The notes below the pieces were generated by a model. That model was not told the origin of the DNA and ran no database searches. It worked only from the letters and a program-made list of their open reading frames with translations. Shown here piece after piece: positions 22,868 to 31,963 of a stretch of 64,000 nt of DNA. The stretch is from the NCBI RefSeq assembly GCF_020884795.1, contig NZ_BBZF01000015.1, positions 1-64,000 of the forward strand, in the 5' to 3' direction. Every line of letters begins with the position of its first letter. Within the stretch, counting starts at the first letter, position 1. The translations under genes and the position numbers were made by a program. Source of the stretch: Micromonospora okii. GTDB lineage: Bacteria > Actinomycetota > Actinomycetes > Mycobacteriales > Micromonosporaceae.

Positions 22868-25507
22868 GTGGCCACCATCGACCACGCCGTGAGCAGCACG
22901 GAACCGGGCTCCCCTCCCCGCCGGCGGCGCTGGCGCGGCGGTCTGGTCACCGTCGGCACGGTCGGCGCGCTGCTGGCCGCGATGGGGCTCACCGTCCTGG
23001 GGCTGGGCGCCGCCGACGACGCGGTTGTCAACTACGACGCCAGTAGCTGGCTGTGGAGCGCGGCGCGCAGCGAGCTGGCCCGGGCCAACGGCCTGACCGC
23101 GCGGGTCGACACCCGGATGGAGGTGCCCGACTCGCGCCGGCACCCGATGCAGGTCACCCAGACCGACCGGCTGCTGGTCCTGCGGGACCTGCACACCGGG
23201 CAGGTCAGCTCGCTGGACCTGGCCACCCTCCAGATCACCGCGACGACGCGGACCACGCCGGGGCTCGGCGTCAACGTCGCACTGCACGAGGACGCCGCGT
23301 TCGTGGTGGACGCCGTGCAGGGCGTCGTCCGGCAGCTCGACCCGCGCTCGATGGCCCCGGTCGGCGAGCCGGTGCGCTACCCGCCGGGCATCACCGGGGG
23401 CGCCTTCGACGGCGAGGGTCGGCTGTGGGTCGCCGTCCCGGCCGAGGGCACCGTCTCGGCGGTCACGGCGGCGGAGCTGCCGGCGGAGCCGGGCTCGGCC
23501 GCGCCGGCCGGCGCGGGGGTCAGCCCGAAGAAGGTGGAGACGTACGACGTGGCGGAGCCCAGCCACGAGCTGGTGGTCTCCACCCTCGACGACGGTGTGG
23601 CGGTGCTCGACCGGACCGCCGGGGTGCTGGTGCGGGTGACGCGCGGCGAGGTGGTCCGTGCCCCGCTGACGATCGCCGGGCCGGGCGCGCTGCCGGCGCG
23701 GACCAGTGGCCCGAGCGTGCCGGTGACGGTGCCCGGCGAGCGGCGGGTCCACGTGGTGGGGGCCGGCGGCGAGGAGCGGCAGTTCACCGTGCCGGGGCGG
23801 GGCGACGGGCTCCGGCCCGCCGTGGCGTGGGCGGACCGCTACTACGTCGCCGACGAGGCCACCGGCACCGTGTACGCCTTCGACGCCACCGGCCAGCTCG
23901 TCGACACGATCGGCGGCAAGGGCTCGACGGGCCCGCTGGAGCTGGAGGTGCGGGAGAACCGGCTGTTCATCAACGCGCCGGACTCGTCGACGGCCCGGGT
24001 GGTCGACGACCAGCACCGGGTGCGCGAGGTCAACAAGTACGCCAACGACGTGCTCGGCGGCGACCCGCCGCCGGCGCCCCCGCCGCCGCCTCCGCCGAAG
24101 AAGCCGAAGGTGGGCAAGCCGAGCGCGCCGCGCGGCGTCACCGCGTCGGCCGGCGACGCGCGGGCCCGGGTGAGCTGGCGGCCGGCCGCCGCGAACGGCG
24201 CGGAGATCGTCCGGTACGTGGTGGAGGGCGCCGGCCAGCGCCGCGAGGTGGGCGCGAACCAGCGGTCGGTGGAGGTCACCGGCCTGACCAACGGCGAGAC
24301 GTACCGCTTCTCGGTGCACGCGGTGAACGCCAAGGGCGCGGGCCCGGCGCGGACCAGCAACCCGGTCACCCCGACCGCGTCGGTGCCGGAGCCGCCGACC
24401 GACGTCACGGCCGAGGCCCGGCCGGACGGCACGGTGCTGGTGCGCTGGCGGGCCGCCGACGGCCGGGGCAACACCATCGCCCGGTACGCGGTGACGGCGG
24501 CCTCGGCCGGCGCGAACGCCCCGGCCGGCGAGTCGACCCGCACGGAGCTGGTGATCCCGGCCGGTGAGCTGGAGTACGGCACGCAGTACGCGTTCACCGT
24601 GGTCGCGGTCAGCGAGCGGGGCGCGGGGTCGGCGTCCTCGCCGGTGAGCAACACCGTGGTGCCGTTCGCCGCGCCCGGCGCGCCGGTGGAGCTGCGGGCC
24701 ACGACGGTGGCGGACCGGCCGGGCACGGTGGCGGTGCGCTGGTCACCGGCGCCGGCCAACGGCCGCCCGGTGACGAAGTACCTGGTGGACGCCGGCGGCC
24801 GGGCCAGCGAGGTGACCGACACGGAGGCCACGGTGGGCGGCCTGGGCGACGGGCAGAGCGTGACGGTGCGGGTGAAGGCGGTCAACGAGGCGGGCCCGGG
24901 CGCGGAGGCGACGACCACCGCGCGCACGGTCGCCCCGCCCCGGGTGACCGTCACCGGCTCCTCGGCGACCGCCACGGCGGTCACGGTCACCTTCACGGTG
25001 GACGCCGGGGGCGGGCGGGCCACCTGCACGGTCAGCGTCCCGGGCGAGAAGCCGGTCACCGCGCGCGACTGCGCCAGCGCGGCGGTGCCTGGCCTGAAGC
25101 CGGGGACGGCGTACACGGCCACGGTGACGGCGAGCAACGCCGCCGGCGAGGGCACCGCGACCCGCCGCCAGACCACCGACGACCTGTACGGGGTGGCGAC
25201 CTGCAACAACGGCCCCGACGGCGACCAGCGCACCTACTGCGACAGGGACGTGGACGGCCGCAACGGCAACGAGATCTTCCGGGTTCCCCGGCAGGACAAC
25301 GACCAGCAGGCCGGCTGGGCGAGGCCGGGCACGCGGCTGAAGGCGTACTGCCGGGTGCGGGGCGAGAACGTCGACTCGTGGATCTACAACGACCAGAAGC
25401 AGAGCACCTGGTGGGTGCGGGTCGAGTACGAGGGGAAGAACTACATCCCGTGGGCCTGGCTCAACCTCGAAGGCGGCGACGACATCGACGTCCTGCCGAC
25501 CTGCTGA
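22868..25507 (+). CDS. membrane-anchored beta-propeller/FN3-repeat protein
   Basis: 879 residues starting at GTG with GGGAGG about 10 nt upstream. One N-terminal transmembrane segment (VTVGTVGALLAAMGLTVLGL, about 26-46) anchors a large exported part. Residues 60-395 form repeated short beta units typical of a propeller (RLLVLRDLHTGQVSSLDLAT; RLWVAVPAEGTV; YYVADEATGTVYAFD). A proline linker follows, then three FN3 domains (about 415-685), another beta domain (about 690-770) and a Cys-containing SH3-like end (YCRVRGENVDSWIY). It lies 28 nt before the MoxR gene and is probably co-transcribed with the MoxR-DUF58 module; role unknown, likely cell envelope. Confidence 0.75.
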   Translation: MATIDHAVSSTEPGSPPRRRRWRGGLVTVGTVGALLAAMGLTVLGLGAADDAVVNYDASSWLWSAARSELARANGLTARVDTRMEVPDSRRHPMQVTQTDRLLVLRDLHTGQVSSLDLATLQITATTRTTPGLGVNVALHEDAAFVVDAVQGVVRQLDPRSMAPVGEPVRYPPGITGGAFDGEGRLWVAVPAEGTVSAVTAAELPAEPGSAAPAGAGVSPKKVETYDVAEPSHELVVSTLDDGVAVLDRTAGVLVRVTRGEVVRAPLTIAGPGALPARTSGPSVPVTVPGERRVHVVGAGGEERQFTVPGRGDGLRPAVAWADRYYVADEATGTVYAFDATGQLVDTIGGKGSTGPLELEVRENRLFINAPDSSTARVVDDQHRVREVNKYANDVLGGDPPPAPPPPPPPKKPKVGKPSAPRGVTASAGDARARVSWRPAAANGAEIVRYVVEGAGQRREVGANQRSVEVTGLTNGETYRFSVHAVNAKGAGPARTSNPVTPTASVPEPPTDVTAEARPDGTVLVRWRAADGRGNTIARYAVTAASAGANAPAGESTRTELVIPAGELEYGTQYAFTVVAVSERGAGSASSPVSNTVVPFAAPGAPVELRATTVADRPGTVAVRWSPAPANGRPVTKYLVDAGGRASEVTDTEATVGGLGDGQSVTVRVKAVNEAGPGAEATTTARTVAPPRVTVTGSSATATAVTVTFTVDAGGGRATCTVSVPGEKPVTARDCASAAVPGLKPGTAYTATVTASNAAGEGTATRRQTTDDLYGVATCNNGPDGDQRTYCDRDVDGRNGNEIFRVPRQDNDQQAGWARPGTRLKAYCRVRGENVDSWIYNDQKQSTWWVRVEYEGKNYIPWAWLNLEGGDDIDVLPTC

Positions 25508-25534
25508 CCGCGCCATCAGGCAAGGAGCCCCGCC

Positions 25535-26539
25535 GTGAACACCACCCACGAACCGCTCACCCAGCCGGAGGTGCAGGGCTTCGCCGCCCTCGCCGCCCGG
25601 CTGGCGGAGAACGTCAACTCGGTGGTGCTGGGCAAGCCGCAGGTGGTCCGGCTGGCGCTGACGGCGCTGTTCGCGCAGGGGCACGTGCTGCTGGAGGACG
25701 TGCCGGGGGTCGGTAAGACCACCCTGGCCCGGGCGATCGCCGCCACCGTGAAGGGGCGGTGGCGGCGCATCCAGTTCACCCCGGACCTGCTCCCCTCCGA
25801 CGTCTCCGGTGTGACGATCTTCAACCAGGCGACCCGGGGCTTCGAGTTCCACCCGGGGCCGGTGTTCGCCAACATCGTCATCGCCGACGAGATCAACCGG
25901 GCGTCGCCGAAGACCCAGTCGGCGCTGCTGGAGGTGATGGAGGAGCGCACCGTCACCGTGGACGGGGTCCGGCACCCCGTGCCGCAGCCGTTCCTGGTGG
26001 TCGCCACGCAGAACCCGGTGGAGATGGACGGCACGTACCGGCTGCCGGAGGCGCAGCTCGACCGGTTCCTGGTGAAGCTCTCCGTGGGGTACCCGGACGA
26101 GGCGGTCGAGGTGGAGGTGCTGCGCGGGGCGACGGTCCGCTCCCCCGAGGCGCTGCCGGCGATCACCGACACGGACACGGTCGGGCAGATGGTGGGGATG
26201 GCCCGGCGGGTGCACATCGCCGAGCCGCTGTACGCGTACGCGGTCCGGCTGGCCGCCGCGACCCGGGGCCATCCGCAGGTGCGGGTGGGGGTGAGCCCCC
26301 GTGGGGTGATCGCCCTGACCCGGGCGGCGTGCGCGTACGCGCTGATCGACGGCCGGGGCTGGATCATGCCGGAGGACCTGAAGGCCCTGGCCGAGCCGGT
26401 GTTCGCGCACCGGCTGCTGCTCAGCCCCGACGCGCAGGTGCGCGGGGTGACCGCCGCAGAGGTGTTGCGCCAGGCGGTGGCGTCGGTGCCGGTGCCGCTG
26501 CCGTCGGGGCAGGTCGCCCCGACCCCGGCCCAGGGCTGA
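25535..26539 (+). CDS. MoxR-family AAA+ ATPase
   Basis: A 334-residue MoxR ATPase. Walker A is EDVPGVGKTTLARA (about 53-66), Walker B ANIVIADEINRASPKTQSALLE (starting about 112), sensor 1 in VVATQNPVEMDGTYRLPEAQ and an Arg finger in QLDRF. Start is GTG 25535 behind AAGGAG. MoxR proteins act as chaperone-like ATPases together with the DUF58 and transglutaminase-like proteins encoded downstream, a conserved module. The DUF58 gene follows by 17 nt. Confidence 0.95.
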   Translation: MNTTHEPLTQPEVQGFAALAARLAENVNSVVLGKPQVVRLALTALFAQGHVLLEDVPGVGKTTLARAIAATVKGRWRRIQFTPDLLPSDVSGVTIFNQATRGFEFHPGPVFANIVIADEINRASPKTQSALLEVMEERTVTVDGVRHPVPQPFLVVATQNPVEMDGTYRLPEAQLDRFLVKLSVGYPDEAVEVEVLRGATVRSPEALPAITDTDTVGQMVGMARRVHIAEPLYAYAVRLAAATRGHPQVRVGVSPRGVIALTRAACAYALIDGRGWIMPEDLKALAEPVFAHRLLLSPDAQVRGVTAAEVLRQAVASVPVPLPSGQVAPTPAQG

Positions 26540-26556
26540 GGCGGGCCGGAGGAGAC

Positions 26557-27849
26557 GTGGGGATCACCGCCCGGGGCGCCGGGCTGCTCGTGGCCGCCGT
26601 GGCGCTGCTCGCCGCCGGGTTCCGGTTCGCGTACCCGGAGCTGGCCCTGCTCGGCGCGGCGGCGGCGGTCGCGGTCGGGTACGCCCTGCTGGTGGCGCTG
26701 TGGCGGCCCCGGCTGGAGGTGACGCGGCACGCCGACCCGGACCGGGTGTCGCGGGGCGAGCCGGCGCGGATGACGCTGACGGTGCGCAACGTGGGGCGGC
26801 TGCGGGCGGCGAACCTGCTGGCGGAGGACCGCTGCGGGGACCGGGCCGTGCCGGTGCCGGTGCTGCGGCTGCGCCCGGGGCGGGACACCACGGTCACGTA
26901 CGACGTGCCGACGGACCGCCGGGGCGTGGTGCCGGTGGGGCCGCTGCGGGTCATCCGGCGCGACCCGCTGGGGCTGGTGGCGCTGGCCCGCTCGTACGGG
27001 GGCGCGGTGCCGGTCTGGGTGCACCCGCGCGTGCACCCGCTGGTGGCGGTGCCGACGGGGGCGGGGCGCAGCCTCGACGGCCGGGTGGACGGGGTGCCGC
27101 ACGGGTCGATCACCTTCGACTCGCTGCGGGAGTACGTGGTCGGCGACGAGCTGCGCCGGGTGCACTGGCGCACCAGCGCCCGGGTGGGCGAGCTGATGGT
27201 GCGGGAGAACGTGGACACCAGCCTGCCCCGGATCGTGGTGCTGCTGGACGACCGGGCCGCCGCCCACCCGGACCCGGAGTCGTTCGAGGCGGCGTGCGAG
27301 GCGGCGGCGTCGGTGGTGACGGCGGCGCTGCGCGCCGACCTGCCGGTGGCTCTGCTGCTGGTGGCCGCCGACCGGCCCGCCGAGGGCGGGGAGCCGTCGG
27401 CCGCCGGGGGTGGGCAGGCGTCGCCGGACGGGAGCGGTCGACCGGGCGGGCAGGCGTCGGCCGGGGCCGGGTGGCGGGTCGGCCGGGTGGTGGGCCGGCT
27501 GCGGGCCCGGCTCGCGCCGCCCACGGTGGCCGCCGAGGCGGGGGCCGGGCCGCTGGACCGGCTCGCCGCCGTGCGGCTGGACGCCGGGGACGCCGCCCCG
27601 GCGCTGCGCGCCGCGACGGCCCGGCTGCGTCAGCGGCGGCTCGGCGACACGCTGGTCTTCCTCACCGGGCCGGGCGGCCGGGGCGACCTGGGGCAGCTCG
27701 GCGCGCTGCGCGGGGCGTACCCGTCGGTGCTGGCGGGGGTCTTCGGGGCGGCCGAGCCGTCGCCGCCCGCCGCCACCGGGATGCGGGTGGTCGACGCGGC
27801 GGACGGGGCCGCGTTCGCGGCCGAGTGGGACGGGGTCCGCCGGTGGTGA
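26557..27849 (+). CDS. DUF58 domain protein
   Basis: A 430-residue membrane protein starting at GTG 26557 directly after GGAGGA. Two N-terminal hydrophobic helices (about 5-50) are followed by a beta-rich region and the DUF58 signature (FDSLREYVVGDELRRVHWRT, about 187-206, then SARVGELMVRE), then a vWA-like fold (LPRIVVLLDDRAA). A Gly/Ala-rich insertion lies at about 275-310. It is the partner of MoxR in a conserved module, and its stop overlaps the next start (GTGA). Confidence 0.9.
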   Translation: MGITARGAGLLVAAVALLAAGFRFAYPELALLGAAAAVAVGYALLVALWRPRLEVTRHADPDRVSRGEPARMTLTVRNVGRLRAANLLAEDRCGDRAVPVPVLRLRPGRDTTVTYDVPTDRRGVVPVGPLRVIRRDPLGLVALARSYGGAVPVWVHPRVHPLVAVPTGAGRSLDGRVDGVPHGSITFDSLREYVVGDELRRVHWRTSARVGELMVRENVDTSLPRIVVLLDDRAAAHPDPESFEAACEAAASVVTAALRADLPVALLLVAADRPAEGGEPSAAGGGQASPDGSGRPGGQASAGAGWRVGRVVGRLRARLAPPTVAAEAGAGPLDRLAAVRLDAGDAAPALRAATARLRQRRLGDTLVFLTGPGGRGDLGQLGALRGAYPSVLAGVFGAAEPSPPAATGMRVVDAADGAAFAAEWDGVRRW

Positions 27850-30152
27850 GGTTGCTGCGGGCGCTGCGCGCCGCGCCGCTGCCGCTCGTGCTGGTGGCGA
27901 TGGTCGCGCTGACCGGGGTGGTGCTCGGCCGGGTGTACGCGGGCGGCCTGCTGACCCGGCTGGTGCTGTTCGCGGCGGCCGGCTCGGTGCTGGTCAGCGT
28001 GGCCGCCCGGCGGCTGCCGTCCTGGCTGGTCGCGCCGCTGTCGGTGGCGGCCCTGGCGGGTTTCACGCTCTGGTCGCTGCGGGTGTCCGCCGACGCGGCC
28101 GGGCTGCCCGGCGCGCTGACGGGCGTGGCGGCGGACGCGGCGCGCAACGGCATCCCCCGGCTGCTGACCGCGATGATCCCCGTGGAACCGACCCCGGACA
28201 CCGTGCTGGTGCCGCTGGTCGCGGCGTGGCTGGCCGGGCTGGCCGGCGCGGAGGTGGCGCTGCGGGCCGGTCGGGTGCTGCTGGGGTACCTGCCGCCGAC
28301 GCTGCTGTACGCCGGGGCGGTGTTCCTGGTCGGCCCGAACGCCGACCCGGCCACCTGGCCGACGGTGGCGTTCGCGGCGGTGGCCGCGCTCGGCCTGGCG
28401 GTGCCGTCCCGGGGTGCGGGGCCGCCGGTCGCGGACCCGGTCGCCGGGCTCGCCCCCGGGGTGCGGGCGGCCGTTCGGGCCCGCCTCGCGGCCACCACCG
28501 CCGCCGGCCTGGCCGTGGTGGTGGGGCTGGCCGCCCTGCTGGGCCCGGCGCTGGCCGGGCGGGTCGACCAGCGGCCGGTTGACCCCCGGCGGTACGTGGA
28601 GCCGCCCCGGGTGGAGTCGCTGGACGAGAACCCGCTGATCAGGATCTCCGGCTGGGCGCTGAACCCGGAGCAGCGGCTGCTGGAGGTGCGGACGCCCGGT
28701 GGGGAGCGCACCCGGTCGACGCGGCTGCGGCTGGCGGTGCTCAGCGACTACGACGGGGTGACGTGGCGGGTCGGGGCGACGTACCGCAACGCGGGCCGGA
28801 TCCTGCCGGTGGTCGAGCCCGCGCCCGGGGCGACCGTGGAGACGGTCCGGCAGGAGGTCACCGTGGCGGACCTGAGCGGCCGGCTGCTGCCGGCGGTGGC
28901 GACGCCGCGCGAGGTCACCGGCGCGCGGGTGGCGTACGACCCGCTGACGGGGACGCTGATCCGGCCGGAGGGGCTGACGCCGGGGCTGCGGTACACGGTC
29001 ACCTCGGCGGCGGAGCGGCCGGACACCAACCTGCTGGCCACGGCGGACGTGCCGGCCGGCGACGCGGTGGCCCGGGTGCTGCGGGTGGCCGACGGGGTGC
29101 CGGAGCCGCTGCGCCGGCTCGCCGCCCAGCTCGCCGAGGAGAACGGCGCCCCGTACGCGCGGGCGGCGGCGATCGAGCAGTTCCTCGCCGAGCACTACCG
29201 GGTGGTGGCGGACGCGCCGAGCGGGCACGCGTACCCGAACCTGGAGTTCTTCCTCTTCGGCCGGCGCGACGGCGGCGGGCAGCGCGGCACGTCGGAGCAG
29301 TTCGCGGCGGCGTTCGCGGTGCTGGGCCGGCTGTCGGGGCTGCCGACCCGGGTGGTGGTGGGGTTCGAGTCCTCCGGGGACGGGCCGGTGCGCGCGGCGG
29401 ACGCGTTCGCCTGGCCGGAGGTGTTCTTCTCCGGGTTGGGTTGGGTGCCGTTCGACCCGCTGCCCCGCCCGGACGACGAGCCACGCCCGGTGGAGGAGGA
29501 CTTCCGCCCGAAGCCGGAGGACCCGCCGCCGTCGGAGGCCCCGGAGCCGACGGTGGAGCCGACCGCGTCGCCGGAGCCGGTGGCCGGGCCGGGCGGGCCG
29601 GCCGAGGCCGGCGGGCCGCCGACGGCGCTGCTGGTCGGCCTCGGGGCGGGCGGCGCGCTGCTGCTGGTCGTGGCCGCGCTGCTCGCGCTGCTGCTGGCGC
29701 GCCGGGCGCGGACCCGGGCGCGACTGGAGCGGGGCGACCCCGGCCAGCGGATCGCGGGCGCCTGGCGGGAGGTCACCGACGCGCTGCGGCTGGCCGGGCG
29801 GCCGGCCGGCGGGGACCTCTCCGCCTCCGAGGTCGCCGCCCACGCCCGCCGGGCCCTCGTTGGAGCCGTCCCCGGCCCGATCGGTGCCGGCCCCGTCGGC
29901 ACCGGCTCCGGCCTCGTCGGAGCCGGCCCGCACCGGGCTCCGGCCGACGCCGCAGACCTCGGTGCGCGGCTGGAGGAGCTGGCCGGCCTGCTCAACCGGA
30001 TGGCCTTCGCCCCGGGCACGGCCGCCCCCGAGGAGGCCGCGCGGGCCGTCGCGACCGCCACCGACTACGTGACGGCGCTGCGCGCCACCCGCCCCCGGTG
30101 GCGTCGCCTCCTCTGGTCCGTCCACCCCGGCCCCCTGCGCCGGCCCCACTGA
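27846..30152 (+). CDS. transglutaminase-like (TgpA) membrane protein, catalytic residues lost
   Basis: 768 residues starting at GTG 27846, overlapping the DUF58 stop. Five to six N-terminal transmembrane helices (about 10-240), an extracellular transglutaminase-like domain (about 400-545) and a last helix (LLVGLGAGGALLLVVAALLALLLA, about 595-618) with a cytoplasmic tail match TgpA-type proteins. The usual active-site Cys (GYCEQFA) is Ser here (GTSEQFAAAF) and the His of HAWVEV is Phe (FAWPEVFF); only the Asp in VPFDP remains. It is therefore probably a non-catalytic scaffold. Confidence 0.85.
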   Translation: MRLLRALRAAPLPLVLVAMVALTGVVLGRVYAGGLLTRLVLFAAAGSVLVSVAARRLPSWLVAPLSVAALAGFTLWSLRVSADAAGLPGALTGVAADAARNGIPRLLTAMIPVEPTPDTVLVPLVAAWLAGLAGAEVALRAGRVLLGYLPPTLLYAGAVFLVGPNADPATWPTVAFAAVAALGLAVPSRGAGPPVADPVAGLAPGVRAAVRARLAATTAAGLAVVVGLAALLGPALAGRVDQRPVDPRRYVEPPRVESLDENPLIRISGWALNPEQRLLEVRTPGGERTRSTRLRLAVLSDYDGVTWRVGATYRNAGRILPVVEPAPGATVETVRQEVTVADLSGRLLPAVATPREVTGARVAYDPLTGTLIRPEGLTPGLRYTVTSAAERPDTNLLATADVPAGDAVARVLRVADGVPEPLRRLAAQLAEENGAPYARAAAIEQFLAEHYRVVADAPSGHAYPNLEFFLFGRRDGGGQRGTSEQFAAAFAVLGRLSGLPTRVVVGFESSGDGPVRAADAFAWPEVFFSGLGWVPFDPLPRPDDEPRPVEEDFRPKPEDPPPSEAPEPTVEPTASPEPVAGPGGPAEAGGPPTALLVGLGAGGALLLVVAALLALLLARRARTRARLERGDPGQRIAGAWREVTDALRLAGRPAGGDLSASEVAAHARRALVGAVPGPIGAGPVGTGSGLVGAGPHRAPADAADLGARLEELAGLLNRMAFAPGTAAPEEAARAVATATDYVTALRATRPRWRRLLWSVHPGPLRRPH

Positions 30153-30355
30153 ACGGCGTCACCGGCCGCCGCCCCCCCCTGCCCCGGCCCCGCCGACGCG
30201 GCGTCACCGGCCGTCGGCGCCCTGCGCCGACCCCGCGACACGTCGTCACTGGCCGGTGGTGCCCGCTCGGGCCGCCGCCGAGCAGGATCCGCCGGAGGTC
30301 CCGGGCACGGCGACCACCGGAGTCGCTACCCGGCGTCGCGAGCTAATCTCTACTG

Positions 30356-31240
30356 GTGACCTTCTCCCTCGTCGCCCGCTCCGACGACGGCCGCCAGCAC
30401 GGCGTCATCGTGGCCAGCCGCTTCCTGGCCGCCGGCGCGCTCGTGCCGGCCGCCGAGGCCGACGTCGGCGCGCTCGCCACCCAGGCCCACGTCAACCTCG
30501 CCTACCGCCCGCAGGGCCTGGCCCTGCTGCGCACCGGGGTGGACGCCGACGGCGTGGTGGCCGGGCTGGTCGCCGCCGACGCGGAACGGGAATATCGCCA
30601 GCTCGGCGTGGTCGGCGCCACGGGCGCGGGGGCGAGCTGGACCGGCCCGGCCTGCCACCCGTGGGCCGGGGGTCAGGCCGGGGACGGCTGGGCGGCGCAG
30701 GGCAACATCCTGATCGGCCCGCAGGTGATCGACGCGATCCGGGACGCCTGGCTGGGCGGGGGCGCACTGCCGTTTCCCGAGCGGCTGCTCGCCGCGCTGC
30801 ACGCCGGGGACCGGGCCGGGGGCGACCGGCGCGGCCGGCAGAGCGCGGGGCTGCTGGTGGTCGAGCGCGGCGGCGGGTACGCCGGCACCGGCGACGTCCT
30901 GGTCGACCTGCGGGTCGACGACCACCCGGACCCGGTGGCCGAGCTGGATCGGCTCCTCGCGGTGCACACCCTGCTGTTCACCCGCCCCGACCCGGCCACC
31001 CTGATCGACCTCACGGGCTCGGTCGCCGCCGAGGTCGGCGCGCTGCTGGCCGCGCTCGGCCACCCGGTCGATCCGGCGCGGCCGGAGGAGGCGCTCTTCG
31101 ACTGGGCCGGCCTGGAGAACCTCGAGGAGCGTCTGGTGCCCGGCCGGATCGACCCGGTCGTGCTGGAGCACCTGCGTCGGGCGGCACCGCACGTGCCCGC
31201 GCCGCGCCCGGCGGCCGACCCGCTCGGCGCGGACGCCTGA
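30356..31240 (+). CDS. DUF1028 family protein
   Basis: A 294-residue protein matching the DUF1028 family from its first residues (MTFSLVARSDDGRQHGVIVA; FLAAGALVPAAEADVGALAT; NLAYRPQGLALLRTG). The family has an Ntn-hydrolase-like fold and unknown function, sometimes associated with peptidoglycan or amidohydrolase genes. Start is GTG 30356. No signal peptide is seen. The 203 nt before it contain only GC-rich short repeats of CGTCACCGGCCG. Confidence 0.85.
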   Translation: MTFSLVARSDDGRQHGVIVASRFLAAGALVPAAEADVGALATQAHVNLAYRPQGLALLRTGVDADGVVAGLVAADAEREYRQLGVVGATGAGASWTGPACHPWAGGQAGDGWAAQGNILIGPQVIDAIRDAWLGGGALPFPERLLAALHAGDRAGGDRRGRQSAGLLVVERGGGYAGTGDVLVDLRVDDHPDPVAELDRLLAVHTLLFTRPDPATLIDLTGSVAAEVGALLAALGHPVDPARPEEALFDWAGLENLEERLVPGRIDPVVLEHLRRAAPHVPAPRPAADPLGADA

Positions 31241-31280
31241 GACCGGCCGACGCCTGCGGGCGTCGGTCACGAATTTCGGG

Positions 31281-31949
31281 TCAGCCGCCGAAGGAGAGCC
31301 AGCGGAAGCCGGCGGCGTCGGCGGCGGCCCGCTCCCCGTCGGTGAGCCCGGCCCGTCCGGTGGCCTTGCGGATCAGCGTGAGCCGGTCCCAGCCCAGCTC
31401 GGGCGGGACGGGCCGCCCGCCGGTGAACAGGTCGGCGACGACCCGCGCGGCGGTGGGCGTCAGCCACGGCCGCCGGTCCAGCGCCGCCGCCAGGTCCAGG
31501 CCGTGCACCCCGACCTCCACCACGCGGGTACGCAGGAACTCGCCGAGCGCCATCGCGTCGCCGTGCCGGGTGCGCACCACCCGGGACGGCGGTGCGGCGT
31601 CGACGGCGGCGAGAGCGGCCCGCCAGGCCCGCTCGAAGTCCGCCACCAGGGCCGGCCCGTCGATTTCCCGGGCCTCGTGCCGGCCGCTGTCGATCCGGGC
31701 GGCGTCCACCGGCGGGGTGAACTTGGCGGCGCCGTAGTAGCCGACGGCGTCGACCCTCGCGCGGGGCGGGGCCGGCGCGGCGAGCATGTCGACCAGCCGG
31801 CCCGCTCCGGTGCGCACGTGGGCCAGCAGCTCGCGCACGGTCCACGGCCGGCAGTCGGTCGGGCGGTCGAGCTGCGCCTCGTCGACGCCGCGCAGCACCT
31901 CGCCGAGCCGCGCGCACTCGTCCCGGAACGCCGTCCGTACGCTTTCCAC
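31281..31949 (-). CDS. maleylpyruvate isomerase family (mycothiol-dependent) protein
   Basis: A 222-residue protein of the DinB-like MDMPI/maleylpyruvate isomerase family. The N-terminal helix bundle shows DRPTDCRPWTVRELLAHVRT (about 28-47), and His residues in HEARE and VVEVGVHGLDLA are the expected metal ligands. Family members include mycothiol-dependent isomerases and many uncharacterised proteins. Start is GTG 31949 with GGAGGA 2 nt before. It lies 14 nt after the PAP2 gene on the same strand, so possibly co-transcribed. Confidence 0.85.
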   Translation of the reverse strand: MESVRTAFRDECARLGEVLRGVDEAQLDRPTDCRPWTVRELLAHVRTGAGRLVDMLAAPAPPRARVDAVGYYGAAKFTPPVDAARIDSGRHEAREIDGPALVADFERAWRAALAAVDAAPPSRVVRTRHGDAMALGEFLRTRVVEVGVHGLDLAAALDRRPWLTPTAARVVADLFTGGRPVPPELGWDRLTLIRKATGRAGLTDGERAAADAAGFRWLSFGG

Positions 31950-31963
31950 GGTCCTCCCGGCGG

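Noticed and set aside
30153..30355. Repeated CGTCACCGGCCG segments between TgpA-like and DUF1028 genes
   Set aside because: Short, degenerate and GC-rich; could arise by composition and shows no clear structure.
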